64,000 nucleotides of DNA from Abyssisolibacter fermentans (GTDB lineage: Bacteria > Bacillota > Clostridia > Tissierellales > MCWD3). The stretch's first letter is position 1. Every line of letters begins with the position of its first letter. A program made the translations under genes and the position numbers. The stretch spans positions 1-64,000 of the forward strand of contig NZ_LOHE01000037.1 of assembly GCF_001559865.1 (NCBI RefSeq). Direction: 5' to 3'. The notes under the pieces were generated by a model. It saw only the letters and a program-made list of their open reading frames with translations, made no database searches and was not told the DNA's origin. Positions 27,058 through 36,366 of the stretch are shown here, in pieces.

Positions 27058-27717
27058 GTGGACAATAGTAAAAGAATATTTAAAGAGAAAAAAATATGGA
27101 ATAAGCTTGCTAGTAAATATGATAAACAGTGTAGCATATATGATGATGCATATAAACTTTCAATAGAGAATTCAAATAAAATACTTCAAAATGATTTTGA
27201 TGTATTAGAAATTGCATGTGGAACAGGGTTAGTTACTTTTGGCATTGCTGAAACTGTAAAGAAGATTATAGCAATTGATATATCAAATGAAATGATAATT
27301 GTAGCTAAAGAAAAAGCAAATAAACTTAAAATAAATAATGTAGAGTTTAAGGTGGCTGATGGATATAACTTAAATTATAAAGACGAATCATTTGATGCCA
27401 TATTATTATTCAATGCTTTACATATTGTAAAAGAACCTGATATGTTATTAAATGAAATATACAGATTATTAAAACCAAATGGATTTTTATTAATGGCTAC
27501 TGATTGTTACGCTGAACCTGTAAAAATAAAACAACATATAATGCTTACTGTACTCAAAATTGCTAAAGTACTTGGCATCATACCTTATTTATCGTATTAT
27601 AAAAAAGAAGATATAGATGATTATTTAATAAGACACAACTTCGTAATAAAAGAAAGAGATGTTTTAAATAAAGAACCAGTGAATTATTATGTTGCTGCTA
27701 GTAAAAAAGTTAATTAA
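27058..27717 (+). CDS. Class I SAM-dependent methyltransferase
   Basis: A 219-residue methyltransferase with the UbiE/Methyltransf_11 fold. VLEIACGTGLVTFGIAE binds SAM, IIAIDISNEMIIVAKEKA follows, ADGYNLNYKDESFDAILLF is the motif II/III region and EIYRLLKPNGFLLMATD the post-motif. The start is GTG with AAGGGGAATG upstream. It forms a probable operon with the broken methyltransferase before it and the MarR gene after it. The acceptor substrate is unknown; small-molecule or lipid methylation is possible. Confidence 0.85.
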   Translation: MDNSKRIFKEKKIWNKLASKYDKQCSIYDDAYKLSIENSNKILQNDFDVLEIACGTGLVTFGIAETVKKIIAIDISNEMIIVAKEKANKLKINNVEFKVADGYNLNYKDESFDAILLFNALHIVKEPDMLLNEIYRLLKPNGFLLMATDCYAEPVKIKQHIMLTVLKIAKVLGIIPYLSYYKKEDIDDYLIRHNFVIKERDVLNKEPVNYYVAASKKVN

Positions 27718-27772
27718 GAAGTATTATACGGATTAAAAATATTGTTATATTAAATGCTATAGGAGTGATTAA

Positions 27773-28210
27773 ATGCAAGAAAATCAGATTAAATTACTGA
27801 ATGTACTATTACATAGAATAAATAAGGCTTTAGATAATAGTGAATTGGAAAAGCAATTTAAAAAATTACAAGGACTAACTACTATAGAAATAGGAATTAT
27901 AAATTTGGTTTCAGAAAATCCAGATATTATATTGAAAGAAATAAGCGATATTCTAGAAACACCAAAAAGTACGTTAACGAGTGCTATAGATAGGTTAGAA
28001 AAGAGAAATTATTTGACAAGATTTATAAGTAAAAGAGACAGACGTTCATTTGGATTAAAATTAACAGAAGAAGGAAAGCTTGCACAAAAGGAACATTTAG
28101 AATTAGAACACGTTGTATGTAGTAGGTTATTAAATGCTTTAGATGATGATAATGAAAAAGAGGAATTGTTAAGCTTGCTTAATAAGATAGCAAGTAAAAT
28201 TGAAGAATAA
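27773..28210 (+). CDS. MarR-family transcriptional regulator
   Basis: A 145-residue winged-helix regulator. The recognition part is LTTIEIGIINLVSENPDIIL, LKEISDILETPKSTLTSAID and the wing RFISKRDRRSFGLKLTEEGK, all standard MarR landmarks. It probably controls the methyltransferase genes just upstream, with which it is co-directional at 55 bases distance. AGGAGTG precedes the start. The ligand is unknown. Confidence 0.88.
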   Translation: MQENQIKLLNVLLHRINKALDNSELEKQFKKLQGLTTIEIGIINLVSENPDIILKEISDILETPKSTLTSAIDRLEKRNYLTRFISKRDRRSFGLKLTEEGKLAQKEHLELEHVVCSRLLNALDDDNEKEELLSLLNKIASKIEE

Positions 28211-28256
28211 TAAGTTAAATCAAACTGATTTAGAAAATAGAATATCATAGAAAAAA

Positions 28257-28299
28257 CAAAACATTGCTTAGTATCATATAATATTGAGTAATGTTTTTT
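28257..28299 (+). terminator. Intrinsic terminator after the MarR gene
   Basis: AAAACATT-CTTA-TAT pairs with ATA-T-AGTAATGTTTT, followed by TTTATTTATG. Confidence 0.7.
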
Positions 28300-28556
28300 T
28301 ATTTATGCAGAAGTGCCCTAAATAAACACTTAAAAATTATTTAAAAAGAAACTTTAGATGAGCCTTAATATCCTACATACTACTGCAATAATAACCATAA
28401 TACAATAGAATTCATAAAATATATTAATAAATAAAATATTAATATACACATACATTTAATGATTATTTTACCAAATGTAAAGCCTATCGGAATATTTTCA
28501 ATAGATGGCTAATATATTAGATATGGATAAGGGTAGGCATTAGAGGGGGGATAGAT
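28300..28556. other. Leader region of the 2TM-GAF-like gene, possibly structured
   Basis: No gene. Near the 3' end GCCTA (about 28481) can pair with TAGGC (about 28534), enclosing a smaller hairpin (CTAT/ATAG), just before the GAGGGGGG ribosome binding site. This could be a regulatory leader, but it matches no riboswitch class I can name. Confidence 0.3.
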
Positions 28557-28578
28557 TATTTTTAACTTAAAAGATAAA

Positions 28579-29655
28579 ATGAGAGAGCATTTACAGAAGG
28601 TTATAAATTGTTTTTATTTCGTTATAACTATGATGGGCTTTATTTTATCTTACATAGGAATAACAAAACAAGATACTTTAGAATGGTGGATAGTAATTTC
28701 TATTGTAATTTTTAATTCTATTTTATTAATTTCTGTTGGTATTATACAAATGATATTATACTTCAAATATAAAAACAACCTAAATCAATTAAGATGTGAT
28801 AGAGACAATATTGAAAAAATACAGAAGAATTGCAAGGCTAAATGTAAGGGTTTGATAATTTATTACAAATATATCAATGGTACATTAAATAAGTTTTTAC
28901 CTAGATTATATGCATTTAATGATGAATACTTTGCAGAAATTGACGATATTAGAGAATATGTAGAGTTAATGAAAAATAGTAAAGTTGATGAAGAAAAAAT
29001 AGAAAATAAAAAAAATAAAATGATAGCTAATACTAAGCAAAAACACTATGATAGAATTATTGATGAATACAGAAGAGTATTATCTAATATTACAACACAC
29101 CTTAAAAATGAAATAGAATCTTATCTTAATTGTGAAGATAAAGCATATAACGTGGCTATTACAATCAAGCTTTTAAATAAACCATTAAGACAAAGAGAAG
29201 ATTATTTTGATACAATAGTGTTTACTGCATTTAGAGATTCAATGACATACATGGAAGGGAAAAGAGAAATAGGTGAGAAAAAATATTCTATATATTTAAA
29301 CTCTGATTTTTTGCAATGTTTAGAAAAAGAAATGTATGTATGCAATTGTGTTAATAAAAATAGTGAAAATTACATGAATGAAAATGCAGATTTCACTAAA
29401 CATTACAATTCATCAGTAACAGTGCCTATACTGTGTCAAGAAGGTAGTAAAAAAATATTTGGATATCTAGCATGTGATACATTAGTTTATAACAATGATA
29501 AAGTTTTTGATAGAGAAATAGCTAATATTCTATATTCAACAGCCCTGCTGTTAGGAACTTATTTTGATAATATTAGTTATGCAATGGAATACATATTACA
29601 AGATTATGATGATTTTTTGGATTTTATATATAAAAAAAGTTTCAAGGTTAATTGA
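28579..29655 (+). CDS. Unrecognised membrane protein: two TM segments and a GAF-like cytoplasmic domain
   Basis: A 358-residue protein (about 365 if begun upstream). Two hydrophobic segments (FYFVITMMGFILSYIGI and VISIVIFNSILLISVGIIQMI) form a hairpin, followed by a charged helical stretch rich in K and E (about 70-185). The C-terminal half has a GAF-like look: ITIKLLNKP, VTVPILCQEGSKKIFGYLAC and IANILYSTALLLGTYFDNIS. No catalytic motif is seen. It could sense a cytoplasmic ligand at the membrane. The ATG at 28579 has no ribosome binding site. GAGGGGGG at 28543-28550 instead points to ATT at 28558. A small gene follows 68 bases later, probably in the same operon. Confidence 0.7.
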   Translation: MREHLQKVINCFYFVITMMGFILSYIGITKQDTLEWWIVISIVIFNSILLISVGIIQMILYFKYKNNLNQLRCDRDNIEKIQKNCKAKCKGLIIYYKYINGTLNKFLPRLYAFNDEYFAEIDDIREYVELMKNSKVDEEKIENKKNKMIANTKQKHYDRIIDEYRRVLSNITTHLKNEIESYLNCEDKAYNVAITIKLLNKPLRQREDYFDTIVFTAFRDSMTYMEGKREIGEKKYSIYLNSDFLQCLEKEMYVCNCVNKNSENYMNENADFTKHYNSSVTVPILCQEGSKKIFGYLACDTLVYNNDKVFDREIANILYSTALLLGTYFDNISYAMEYILQDYDDFLDFIYKKSFKVN

Positions 29656-29722
29656 TTAAATATATGGATATTGGAATAAGTTTTTAAATATTAAATATTG
29701 AGTATGAAAAGGAAGTGAATTA

Positions 29723-29896
29723 ATGTGTTCTTATAAAGGAGAAAAAAGAAGTAATAGAAGAATTGTTACTTCTAACATTAGTGAAGATAGGCTTATACAA
29801 TTAAAAATGTTTGCTTCATCTTTAAAAAAGATTAATAAAAGCGGAAAGGCAATAGATAAAAATATAAATGAAAAGGCTATATTATATAAGTCATAA
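29723..29896 (+). CDS. Small basic protein, partner of the 2TM-GAF-like protein
   Basis: A 57-residue open frame beginning MCSYKGEKRSNRRIVTSNIS and ending NEKAILYKS, strongly basic, with AAGGAAGTG 6-10 bases before the ATG. It lies between the 2TM-GAF-like gene and a terminator, so the two form a two-gene unit. No family was recognised. The good ribosome binding site and operon position argue that it is real. Confidence 0.6.
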   Translation: MCSYKGEKRSNRRIVTSNISEDRLIQLKMFASSLKKINKSGKAIDKNINEKAILYKS

Positions 29897-29923
29897 TTTT
29901 TAAAAATATATAACTAGCATATT

Positions 29924-29947
29924 AAGGTTGTGTTTAGCAACCTTTTT
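29924..29947 (+). terminator. Intrinsic terminator of the two-gene unit
   Basis: AAGGTTG and CAACCTT form a 7-bp stem with a 7-base loop and a T run, 27 bases after the small gene. Confidence 0.7.
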
Positions 29948-30100
29948 ACTTTGCGATTTTAACACAGTAAACAATTTTTTTTGTTTTATTTTCAGCTTTT
30001 TTTTGAATAGTATATCTTGCTGTTTAAACAAAAACTCTCATTGACCATATTTAAAAACTGTGGAATAATAGAATTGTGTTTTAAATAAGGGAGTGATTAG

Positions 30101-30616
30101 ATGAAAATAGAGAAAAATAGATGGACTACTAGAAGAATTGTAATTTTGGCATTGCTTGCTGCATTTAACTTGGTCGCTACATTTATTAACATACCTATAG
30201 GTGCAAGTATGATGCATTTAGGGACAACAGCTCTTTTTATAACTGCACTTTTATTAAATCCTATAGATGCAGCAATTGCTTCTGGTGGAGGAATGTTTTT
30301 ATTTGATATTATAGGCGGATTTGTTGCTTATGCACCATTTACATTAATAATTAAAGGGGCTATGGCTTTTGTAGTATCCTTGATAGTACATAAATATGAA
30401 GGTAATGGGCTTAGAATGAAAGTAAATTTATTTGCATATATTATTGGAGGAATTGTATCATTAGTTGGGTATTATTTCACAAATGTTTTCTTTTTGGGGA
30501 ATTTTATTGCTCCATTAAGTAAAATTCCAGGATCATTATTAACTACAACAGTAGGAATTATAATAGCTTTACCTATCGGTATACAAGTAAAAAAAGCATA
30601 TATGAAATTAAATTAA
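30101..30616 (+). CDS. ECF transporter substrate-binding (S) component
   Basis: A 171-residue membrane protein with about five or six hydrophobic segments. It starts KNRWTTRRIVILALLAAFNLV, with the ALLAA motif near the N-terminus that contacts the ECF T subunit. GASMMHLGTTALFITALLLNPIDAAIASG is typical of the PF07155-type S components for B vitamins or precursors. The energising EcfA/A'/T genes are not here, as usual for group II ECF systems that share a module. AGGGAGTG precedes the start. No known riboswitch was recognised upstream, so the substrate is open. Confidence 0.82.
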   Translation: MKIEKNRWTTRRIVILALLAAFNLVATFINIPIGASMMHLGTTALFITALLLNPIDAAIASGGGMFLFDIIGGFVAYAPFTLIIKGAMAFVVSLIVHKYEGNGLRMKVNLFAYIIGGIVSLVGYYFTNVFFLGNFIAPLSKIPGSLLTTTVGIIIALPIGIQVKKAYMKLN

Positions 30617-30641
30617 ACTTTTAATAAAGAAATTAGTTCTC

Positions 30642-30659
30642 ACTGACATAATGTTGTCA
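30642..30659. promoter_or_regulatory. Short inverted repeat upstream of the DUF2785 gene
   Basis: CTGACA-TAATGT-TGTCAG has two perfect 6-bp arms, 40 bases before the DUF2785 start and without a T run. It may be an operator. Confidence 0.35.
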
Positions 30660-30700
30660 GAGTACAGATTATATAATTAAATTAAAAAAGGAGAACTATT

Positions 30701-31543
30701 GTGAATAAAGGAGAATTAAAAGTTTTACTAAAAACAGTAAAAGAAAACAATTATGAAGTACCAAAAGGTTATAAATCGTTTGATTTAGCTTTAGAAATGG
30801 TTGATTATTTAGGTGATACAGATGGAGAGCTTAGAGACAAGTTGTGTTTTTCTATTCTATCAAAATGGATAATAGATAATGTCTTAACAAAAGAAGAAAT
30901 TTATAAAATACTCTATATCTGTTTGGATGAAAATCATTTATTATGTGGACTTGGTAGAACAGATGATACTTCATTTGTAAGAGCTTTTTCAGTTTTAATA
31001 GTAGGCTCAGTTTTGTATAATCATAGACATGATAAATTTTTATCTAAAAACGATATAGATATTATTTTTGAAAAAGTTATAAAATTCTATGATGAAGATA
31101 TAGATGTAAGAGGTTATGTAGAAGGAAAAGGATGGATAGATAGCGTTTGTCACGGAGCTGATACTTTGGATGAATTAGCAAGGTGTGAAGAGATTGATTA
31201 CAATGATCTAAAAAGAATACTATCTTCTATACATAATAAAATAATCATAAGTAAATACGGGTACATTTATGAAGAAGATGAAAGAATAGTTACAGCGGTA
31301 GTGTCAGTATTAGAAAGAAAACAAATACCTGAGGTTGAAATAATTCAGTGGATAAAAAGTTTTGAAAAAATGACAGAAGTTAAAGTATATCCACATGATC
31401 TTATAATCTATGTTAATGTTAAAAACCTTTTTAGAAGTTTATATTTTAGATTAAATAATAGGTTTGAGTTTCAAAATATTGTAGATGTTTTACATGAAAT
31501 TTTAGAAAATACTAATAGGTACAAAAACAACACTTATAATTGA
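30701..31543 (+). CDS. DUF2785 domain protein
   Basis: A 280-residue soluble helical protein. The core ENHLLCGLGRTDDTSFVRAFS and the later RGYVEGKGWIDSVCHGADTLDELA (G-W-x-x-S-x-x-H-G-A-D) match the DUF2785 signature. No signal peptide or membrane segment is present. Function is unknown; the conserved His and Asp might bind a metal or ligand. It starts with GTG after AAAGGAG and ends before a strong bidirectional terminator. Confidence 0.82.
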   Translation: MNKGELKVLLKTVKENNYEVPKGYKSFDLALEMVDYLGDTDGELRDKLCFSILSKWIIDNVLTKEEIYKILYICLDENHLLCGLGRTDDTSFVRAFSVLIVGSVLYNHRHDKFLSKNDIDIIFEKVIKFYDEDIDVRGYVEGKGWIDSVCHGADTLDELARCEEIDYNDLKRILSSIHNKIIISKYGYIYEEDERIVTAVVSVLERKQIPEVEIIQWIKSFEKMTEVKVYPHDLIIYVNVKNLFRSLYFRLNNRFEFQNIVDVLHEILENTNRYKNNTYN

Positions 31544-31579
31544 TAAATATGGGCTAAAATAATATTTTACTAATAGAAT

Positions 31580-31615
31580 AAAAATCCTCCATAATATAGG
31601 TAAAGGAGGATTTTT
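31580..31615. terminator. Bidirectional terminator
   Basis: AAAAATCCTCC and GGAGGATTTTT form a perfect 11-bp stem with T runs in both directions, between the convergent DUF2785 gene and the exported Ig-like gene. Confidence 0.88.
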
Positions 31616-31624
31616 ATTATTAAG

Positions 31625-32662
31625 CTACTGAATACATTCAAAATCAACTATAATATCTTTATCGTATACTTCATTGTAAATTGATTTGACGGAACCAGCA
31701 GATACTGATAAAGTATAAGTTTTATTTGGAGTAAGTCTTTGACTAGGTATGACTAACAATATATCATAGCATTCATATGCTCTTTCAATGTGATCTAATG
31801 AAATTATATTGTTGTTTTCATCAGTTAAAACAAAATTAGATATATCAAATTGAGTTTTTATTGATTTTGTAAAATTTAATTTGATGTAATTATATTGATA
31901 AGTATAATAAGAAGAATTTTCATAAGGTTCAAAATCAAATAATACATGCTCGAATTCAACTATGATATCTTCATTGTATACTTCGTTGTTAATTGATTTA
32001 ATAGAACCAGCAGGTACTGATAAAGTATAAGTATTATTTGGTGCAAGCTTTTCACTAGGTGTGATTATTAGTTGGTCATAGCATCCACATGCTCTTTCGA
32101 CTTTAGCTAATGGAATAATATTATTGTTTTGATCGGTTAAAACAAAATTAGATAAATCAAAATTTGTATCTAATGGTTTTGTAAAAGCTAATATCATGTA
32201 ATTAAATCTTGGAGTATAATATTGATAAGAATCTGCATATGGTTCGAAATCTAAAGGTAATGCCTGCTCATCAATAATCAAATTTGCTGTGTATGTACCA
32301 TTTGCATGTTGTATTTTGAGTATATATTGTTTATCAGGATTTAAAGTTAATGTTGATTTAGTATATATATCATCTCCTGATCTCAATATAAAATCTTTAA
32401 AAGGAATTTCTAGATTATTTGCTACATCCAATATACAAATATCATTTTTTTCAATATTATCAAAATTTATTATAAAATCTGGGCATTTTGTATTGTTGAT
32501 AGAAATAGCTCCGTCTACAGCTCGTACTATAAATAATTCTCCATCAGGAGCTATTTTTATAGTATTATTACTTTGTGCTAAAACATTTGATGAAAATGGT
32601 AAATTAACAAATAGTAATGATAAAGCTAACATAAAAACTAAAATTGATTTTTTATTACTCAT
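31625..32662 (-). CDS. Secreted protein with repeated bacterial Ig-like (SbsA-type) domains
   Basis: A 345-residue protein with a signal peptide (KKSILVFMLALSLLFVNL, probable cut near VLAQ). After an N-terminal beta domain (about 30-130; APDGELFIVRAVDGAISI) come two similar repeats of about 100 residues. Each contains FTK(S/P)..T.FD.SNFVLTD.NNNII and the segment NKTYTLSVSAGSVKSI.NEVY, the pattern of SbsA-type Ig-like domains on surface and secreted proteins. No catalytic motif is seen. The C-terminal repeats resemble the tail of the neighbouring double protease, so the two are paralogous in part. The start is placed at the ATG before the signal peptide, although the only GGAGG lies 39 bases upstream across a hairpin. 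Confidence 0.72.
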   Translation of the reverse strand: MSNKKSILVFMLALSLLFVNLPFSSNVLAQSNNTIKIAPDGELFIVRAVDGAISINNTKCPDFIINFDNIEKNDICILDVANNLEIPFKDFILRSGDDIYTKSTLTLNPDKQYILKIQHANGTYTANLIIDEQALPLDFEPYADSYQYYTPRFNYMILAFTKPLDTNFDLSNFVLTDQNNNIIPLAKVERACGCYDQLIITPSEKLAPNNTYTLSVPAGSIKSINNEVYNEDIIVEFEHVLFDFEPYENSSYYTYQYNYIKLNFTKSIKTQFDISNFVLTDENNNIISLDHIERAYECYDILLVIPSQRLTPNKTYTLSVSAGSVKSIYNEVYDKDIIVDFECIQ

Positions 32663-32664
32663 AA

Positions 32665-32706
32665 TTGTCGTTGGCAAATTAATAGTTATGCCAACAATAC
32701 ACCTCC
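32665..32706 (-). promoter_or_regulatory. Hairpin between ribosome binding site and start codon
   Basis: GGAGG (32702-32706 on the minus strand) lies 39 bases before the ATG. The gap holds a hairpin (TTG-TTGGCA pairing with TGCCAA-CGA-CAA, 32665-32697). With the hairpin folded, the unpaired spacing is only 6 bases, which is ideal. A similar arrangement is found in front of the next gene on this strand. Confidence 0.5.
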
Positions 32707-32819
32707 TATAAAATAAGTTTAATAACAAATATTACATTATTATATAATAATTATATAAAATCAAACACAAACCCTGTTTTAGATTAAATATTTACAAAAT
32801 TGTAATTAATTTAATAAAA

Positions 32820-35800
32820 TCATTCATTGTATTCAAATTCTACTAGAATTTCACTATCATAAACTTTATTATTAATAGACTTAATATTACCCTTTGGTAT
32901 TTTTAGAGTATACAATTTATTTTGTTTTAGATTCATGCGAGGTACAATTAGTAAAATTTGACAACAATCATTAGCTCTTTGAGATTTTACATAATATTTT
33001 TTTCCATTTTCATCAATTAGTGTTATTCCAGAATTTTTTATATTAGAGCTTATAGGTTTACTAAAACTTAATACAATATAATTATATTTTGCTACATAAT
33101 GATGACGTTGAAGAGTTAATTTTATAGGTTTGTTTTCTATATTTAATTTAGCAGTATATTCAGTGTCATCATATTTTATTTTTAAAACATATTCTTTATT
33201 GGGAAGTAGAGTTTTTTCTAATTTTGTATATATATTATCACCTGTTTTTAAAGTTAATTTTTTATAGTATATTTTTTCATGAGTTTTAATATCTTCTATC
33301 CAAATATTTTTTTTGTTTAATTTCTCAAAATCATCAATAATAAAACTATTGAAATGGTTATTATTAATTACTAGATATGACTTTTTGGCACGAACAATAT
33401 ATAACTCGGCATCAGGAGTTGTTTCTAATACATAATCATATTCATCTTCGAAGTTAACTCCTTGCTTGTTTAATATATCAAAAAGTACACACTTAGTTTG
33501 CGTCTTTGTACCAATCATCAAATGATATGTTTTGTTTTTTTCTAAATATTTTGGAAGCTCTATAGACATATCACTGGCTTGCTCAAGCTCTAAATTTATT
33601 TGATCATGATTTATACAATCTTCAATCCATATGTTGTTTATTACACCGTCTACGTGAATAACATTAGCTTTATCAACGTAAAATGCACTATCCTTTTTAA
33701 TTATTATTTTTTCGTCAGCAGTATAATTAACAGTTTTTGGACAAAAAGCATAAGGTAAGTTTCTAGCTGTTTCTCTCATTCTTTCTAGCTGAATATCTCT
33801 ACTTGCTATGAGGTCACTTGCTGTAGTGTAAGCAGGAATATCAGGGGAAATAGATATTTCGCTTTCATCATGATCTAAAGGTCTATTAGGTGTATAGCTT
33901 GTCATCATGAATTTCCAACCTGTAGCTGGTAATATACCATCTGAACCATTACCATGTCTATTAAATGCAGGCATCTCACCAGTTGGTTCTCCAATTGTTT
34001 TAGCTATACCATTATCTTTAAGTATAGTAGTTCCATAAACGGAGCAGCTAAAGCTTCTATTAGATGTCATTATATAGGTATTACCCTTAAATAAAATATC
34101 ATCAGATACTTTAGGAGGATTAAAATATTTTATATAATCCTGAGAATAGACAGTATCTGTATCTAAATATGATATTATGTATTCAAGAATCTGAGAAAAT
34201 CCACCTTTATTATCTCTTAAATCAAAAACAATATTGTTTATTTTATTAGTTGCTACTTCGTTAAAGAATGCATCAACTTTATTTTTAAGAATTTCTAATT
34301 CTTCGCCATTAGGCCAATTATCAAATCTAAAGTAGCCTAAATTATTCTTTGGTTCAATACGATATTCAAGCCAGTTATCATTTCGTGATGTAGCGTATGA
34401 ATAAGTTTTTATTTCATCATACATTTCAAATTCTTTTTTAATAATTAAGTTTTTACCTTGTCTTTCTATTACAACGTCAACGGTTTCATCATCATTTATC
34501 ATATCAAAATGTTTTAGATAGCTGTATATATTAATAAAATAAGGTGCTTGTGTATGAAGCCAATAATAGTTTTCAGTAGATATTTGAGTTTTAAACATTA
34601 TCTCAAGCTCTTGAGGAGTTTTACCACCTATACTAATTATTTTATCTCCAATCATAAATTTTCCGAGATTATCTGATACTATAGGACCTTCTTCAAGCCA
34701 TACAAATGGAAGATTTAAATATTTTTCATGTTCATATAACCTAAAGTGACAACTAGTGTGACCATCATTCATCATTGTAAATAATCTGTTTATGATGAAG
34801 TAAAAATCTTTCTTAGTCATAGGTTGATTGATTTTGGAATATACATCTTCAATTGTAGCTTTTTGCATTTCAGTATAACCTGTTAACTTAGCAACGGGTT
34901 GATGTGTTTTTGTCCACTCAACTAAAAAGTCTACATCCTTTTTCATATCACTAACATTTATCATTTCTTCTTGAGAATGTGGATAATCATTTGTGAACAT
35001 TTTCAAGCATACATTTGCGTTATGCTCAATGCCTTTTAAATCTTTCCAATCAATAGATTTTTTAATATAACTTTGTTTGATATGTGATTTTGCATTACTT
35101 GACATTATACCTTCAGGTGATTCAATAGCAATAGATGGTGTAGTGTTATTTTTTGACTTTAATTTAACAAGTATTAAAACTTTTTGCTTAGGGTCTAGTT
35201 GTACCTGTTTATTTAAATCTATAGTATGATATCCTGGTAATGATATGTTCCCTTTTTTAAGCTCTTTCATATCATTAAATGAACCATTAAAATTATCTAT
35301 CATATATATTGTGTAATCTAAATCTTCATCTAATGTATAGAAACTAACAGCCGCTAGTGCTTCAGGTTTAGTATTATTTATTCTGAAATTATTAGCAAAC
35401 CAAGCTTCATTATTTTTATTTGGTGTTATTGATTTTGTATAACCAAGAGGATCATATTGATATATATGATCATAATTATCTGTACTGTCTATTCTTGTAA
35501 TAACTGAGTTACCTATATTAGAATCTAGTTTAGTTCCCAGCATCATATCATAATATGATATGTAAAAAAATCCACCCATATTTTTTTCCCTGTTTGGCTG
35601 TCCCCAAAGAGAACCTTTTGTATTCTGTGCTATGAAAGCTCCATCTCCATCAGGAGTTATTTTAAAGTTTTCTTTAGGATAATTATCATCCCATCCAATT
35701 ATATTTACTGAATGACCATGCCCTTCATCATTCATATAGTCATAAGGATAGTACCATGCAAAATTATTCTCATCATAAAATTTTCCAAAAGTTTGCTTAG

Positions 35801-36359
35801 TACCTTTCCATGTTGATGCAGAAATAGCACCATACTTCATAATATGTTCCTTAATCAAGTCATTATCCAGTGGATTTTTTCTTTCGGGAAGGAAGATAAC
35901 TTCTTGAACGTGTTTAGCAGCTTTTTTACCAGTTCTGATCACAATATCCTCAGCTTTTTTAGATTCTGGATATGGGTCATCTGTTTCGAGTACAGGACCT
36001 TTCCAGCTTGCATAATAAGCAGTTGCTAAAGCGTCATCACCACCATTATCTGCATCTCTATCAAAACCATCAGAATAATTGTTACTCAATTGAGTTATCA
36101 GATTGTTTTCAGAAAAGTCATAATCTATGCTTTCATTGGTTTTAATAGATGATTCTAAGGCTGCTATTGAAGTTAATGCCCAACAGCTTCCTATGCTTCC
36201 TTGTTCTTTGACAGGGGTTAACCTGTTTAGTTCTCTTAGATCATACTTTATTGGATATTTATTTTTTTCTGCAAAAACCGATGGTGTCCCAAAAGATAGA
36301 TTTGTGAATAATAAACTTAAAATTAAAAAGAAAATAAAAAGTGATTTTTTATTGTACAT
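32820..36359 (-). CDS. Secreted double protease: papain-like (C1) plus S41 serine protease with Ig-like tail
   Basis: A 1179-residue exported protein. A signal peptide (LFIFFLILSLLFTNLSFG) leads into a C1A cysteine protease (about 38-290) with the nucleophile in VKEQGSIGSCWALTSIAALE, histidine in GHGHSVNIIGWDD and asparagine in FIAQNTKGSLWGQ. A lectin-like beta domain follows (about 300-455). The S41 tail-specific-type protease spans about 470-870, with MMNDGHTSCHF, a PDZ-like GDKIISIGGKTPQEL, VFDLRDNKGGF and the serine in MTSNRSFSCSVYG. Ig-like domains end the protein (about 900-1179). Cysteine and serine proteases in one chain are unusual. Cells may use it for extracellular protein or peptide breakdown. 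The ribosome binding site lies across a hairpin. Confidence 0.82.
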   Translation of the reverse strand: MYNKKSLFIFFLILSLLFTNLSFGTPSVFAEKNKYPIKYDLRELNRLTPVKEQGSIGSCWALTSIAALESSIKTNESIDYDFSENNLITQLSNNYSDGFDRDADNGGDDALATAYYASWKGPVLETDDPYPESKKAEDIVIRTGKKAAKHVQEVIFLPERKNPLDNDLIKEHIMKYGAISASTWKGTKQTFGKFYDENNFAWYYPYDYMNDEGHGHSVNIIGWDDNYPKENFKITPDGDGAFIAQNTKGSLWGQPNREKNMGGFFYISYYDMMLGTKLDSNIGNSVITRIDSTDNYDHIYQYDPLGYTKSITPNKNNEAWFANNFRINNTKPEALAAVSFYTLDEDLDYTIYMIDNFNGSFNDMKELKKGNISLPGYHTIDLNKQVQLDPKQKVLILVKLKSKNNTTPSIAIESPEGIMSSNAKSHIKQSYIKKSIDWKDLKGIEHNANVCLKMFTNDYPHSQEEMINVSDMKKDVDFLVEWTKTHQPVAKLTGYTEMQKATIEDVYSKINQPMTKKDFYFIINRLFTMMNDGHTSCHFRLYEHEKYLNLPFVWLEEGPIVSDNLGKFMIGDKIISIGGKTPQELEIMFKTQISTENYYWLHTQAPYFINIYSYLKHFDMINDDETVDVVIERQGKNLIIKKEFEMYDEIKTYSYATSRNDNWLEYRIEPKNNLGYFRFDNWPNGEELEILKNKVDAFFNEVATNKINNIVFDLRDNKGGFSQILEYIISYLDTDTVYSQDYIKYFNPPKVSDDILFKGNTYIMTSNRSFSCSVYGTTILKDNGIAKTIGEPTGEMPAFNRHGNGSDGILPATGWKFMMTSYTPNRPLDHDESEISISPDIPAYTTASDLIASRDIQLERMRETARNLPYAFCPKTVNYTADEKIIIKKDSAFYVDKANVIHVDGVINNIWIEDCINHDQINLELEQASDMSIELPKYLEKNKTYHLMIGTKTQTKCVLFDILNKQGVNFEDEYDYVLETTPDAELYIVRAKKSYLVINNNHFNSFIIDDFEKLNKKNIWIEDIKTHEKIYYKKLTLKTGDNIYTKLEKTLLPNKEYVLKIKYDDTEYTAKLNIENKPIKLTLQRHHYVAKYNYIVLSFSKPISSNIKNSGITLIDENGKKYYVKSQRANDCCQILLIVPRMNLKQNKLYTLKIPKGNIKSINNKVYDSEILVEFEYNE

Positions 36360-36366
36360 AATATTT

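Noticed and set aside
28470-28550. Possible c-di-GMP or preQ1 riboswitch before the 2TM-GAF-like gene
   Set aside because: Local pairing exists, but the core consensus of those classes is not present.
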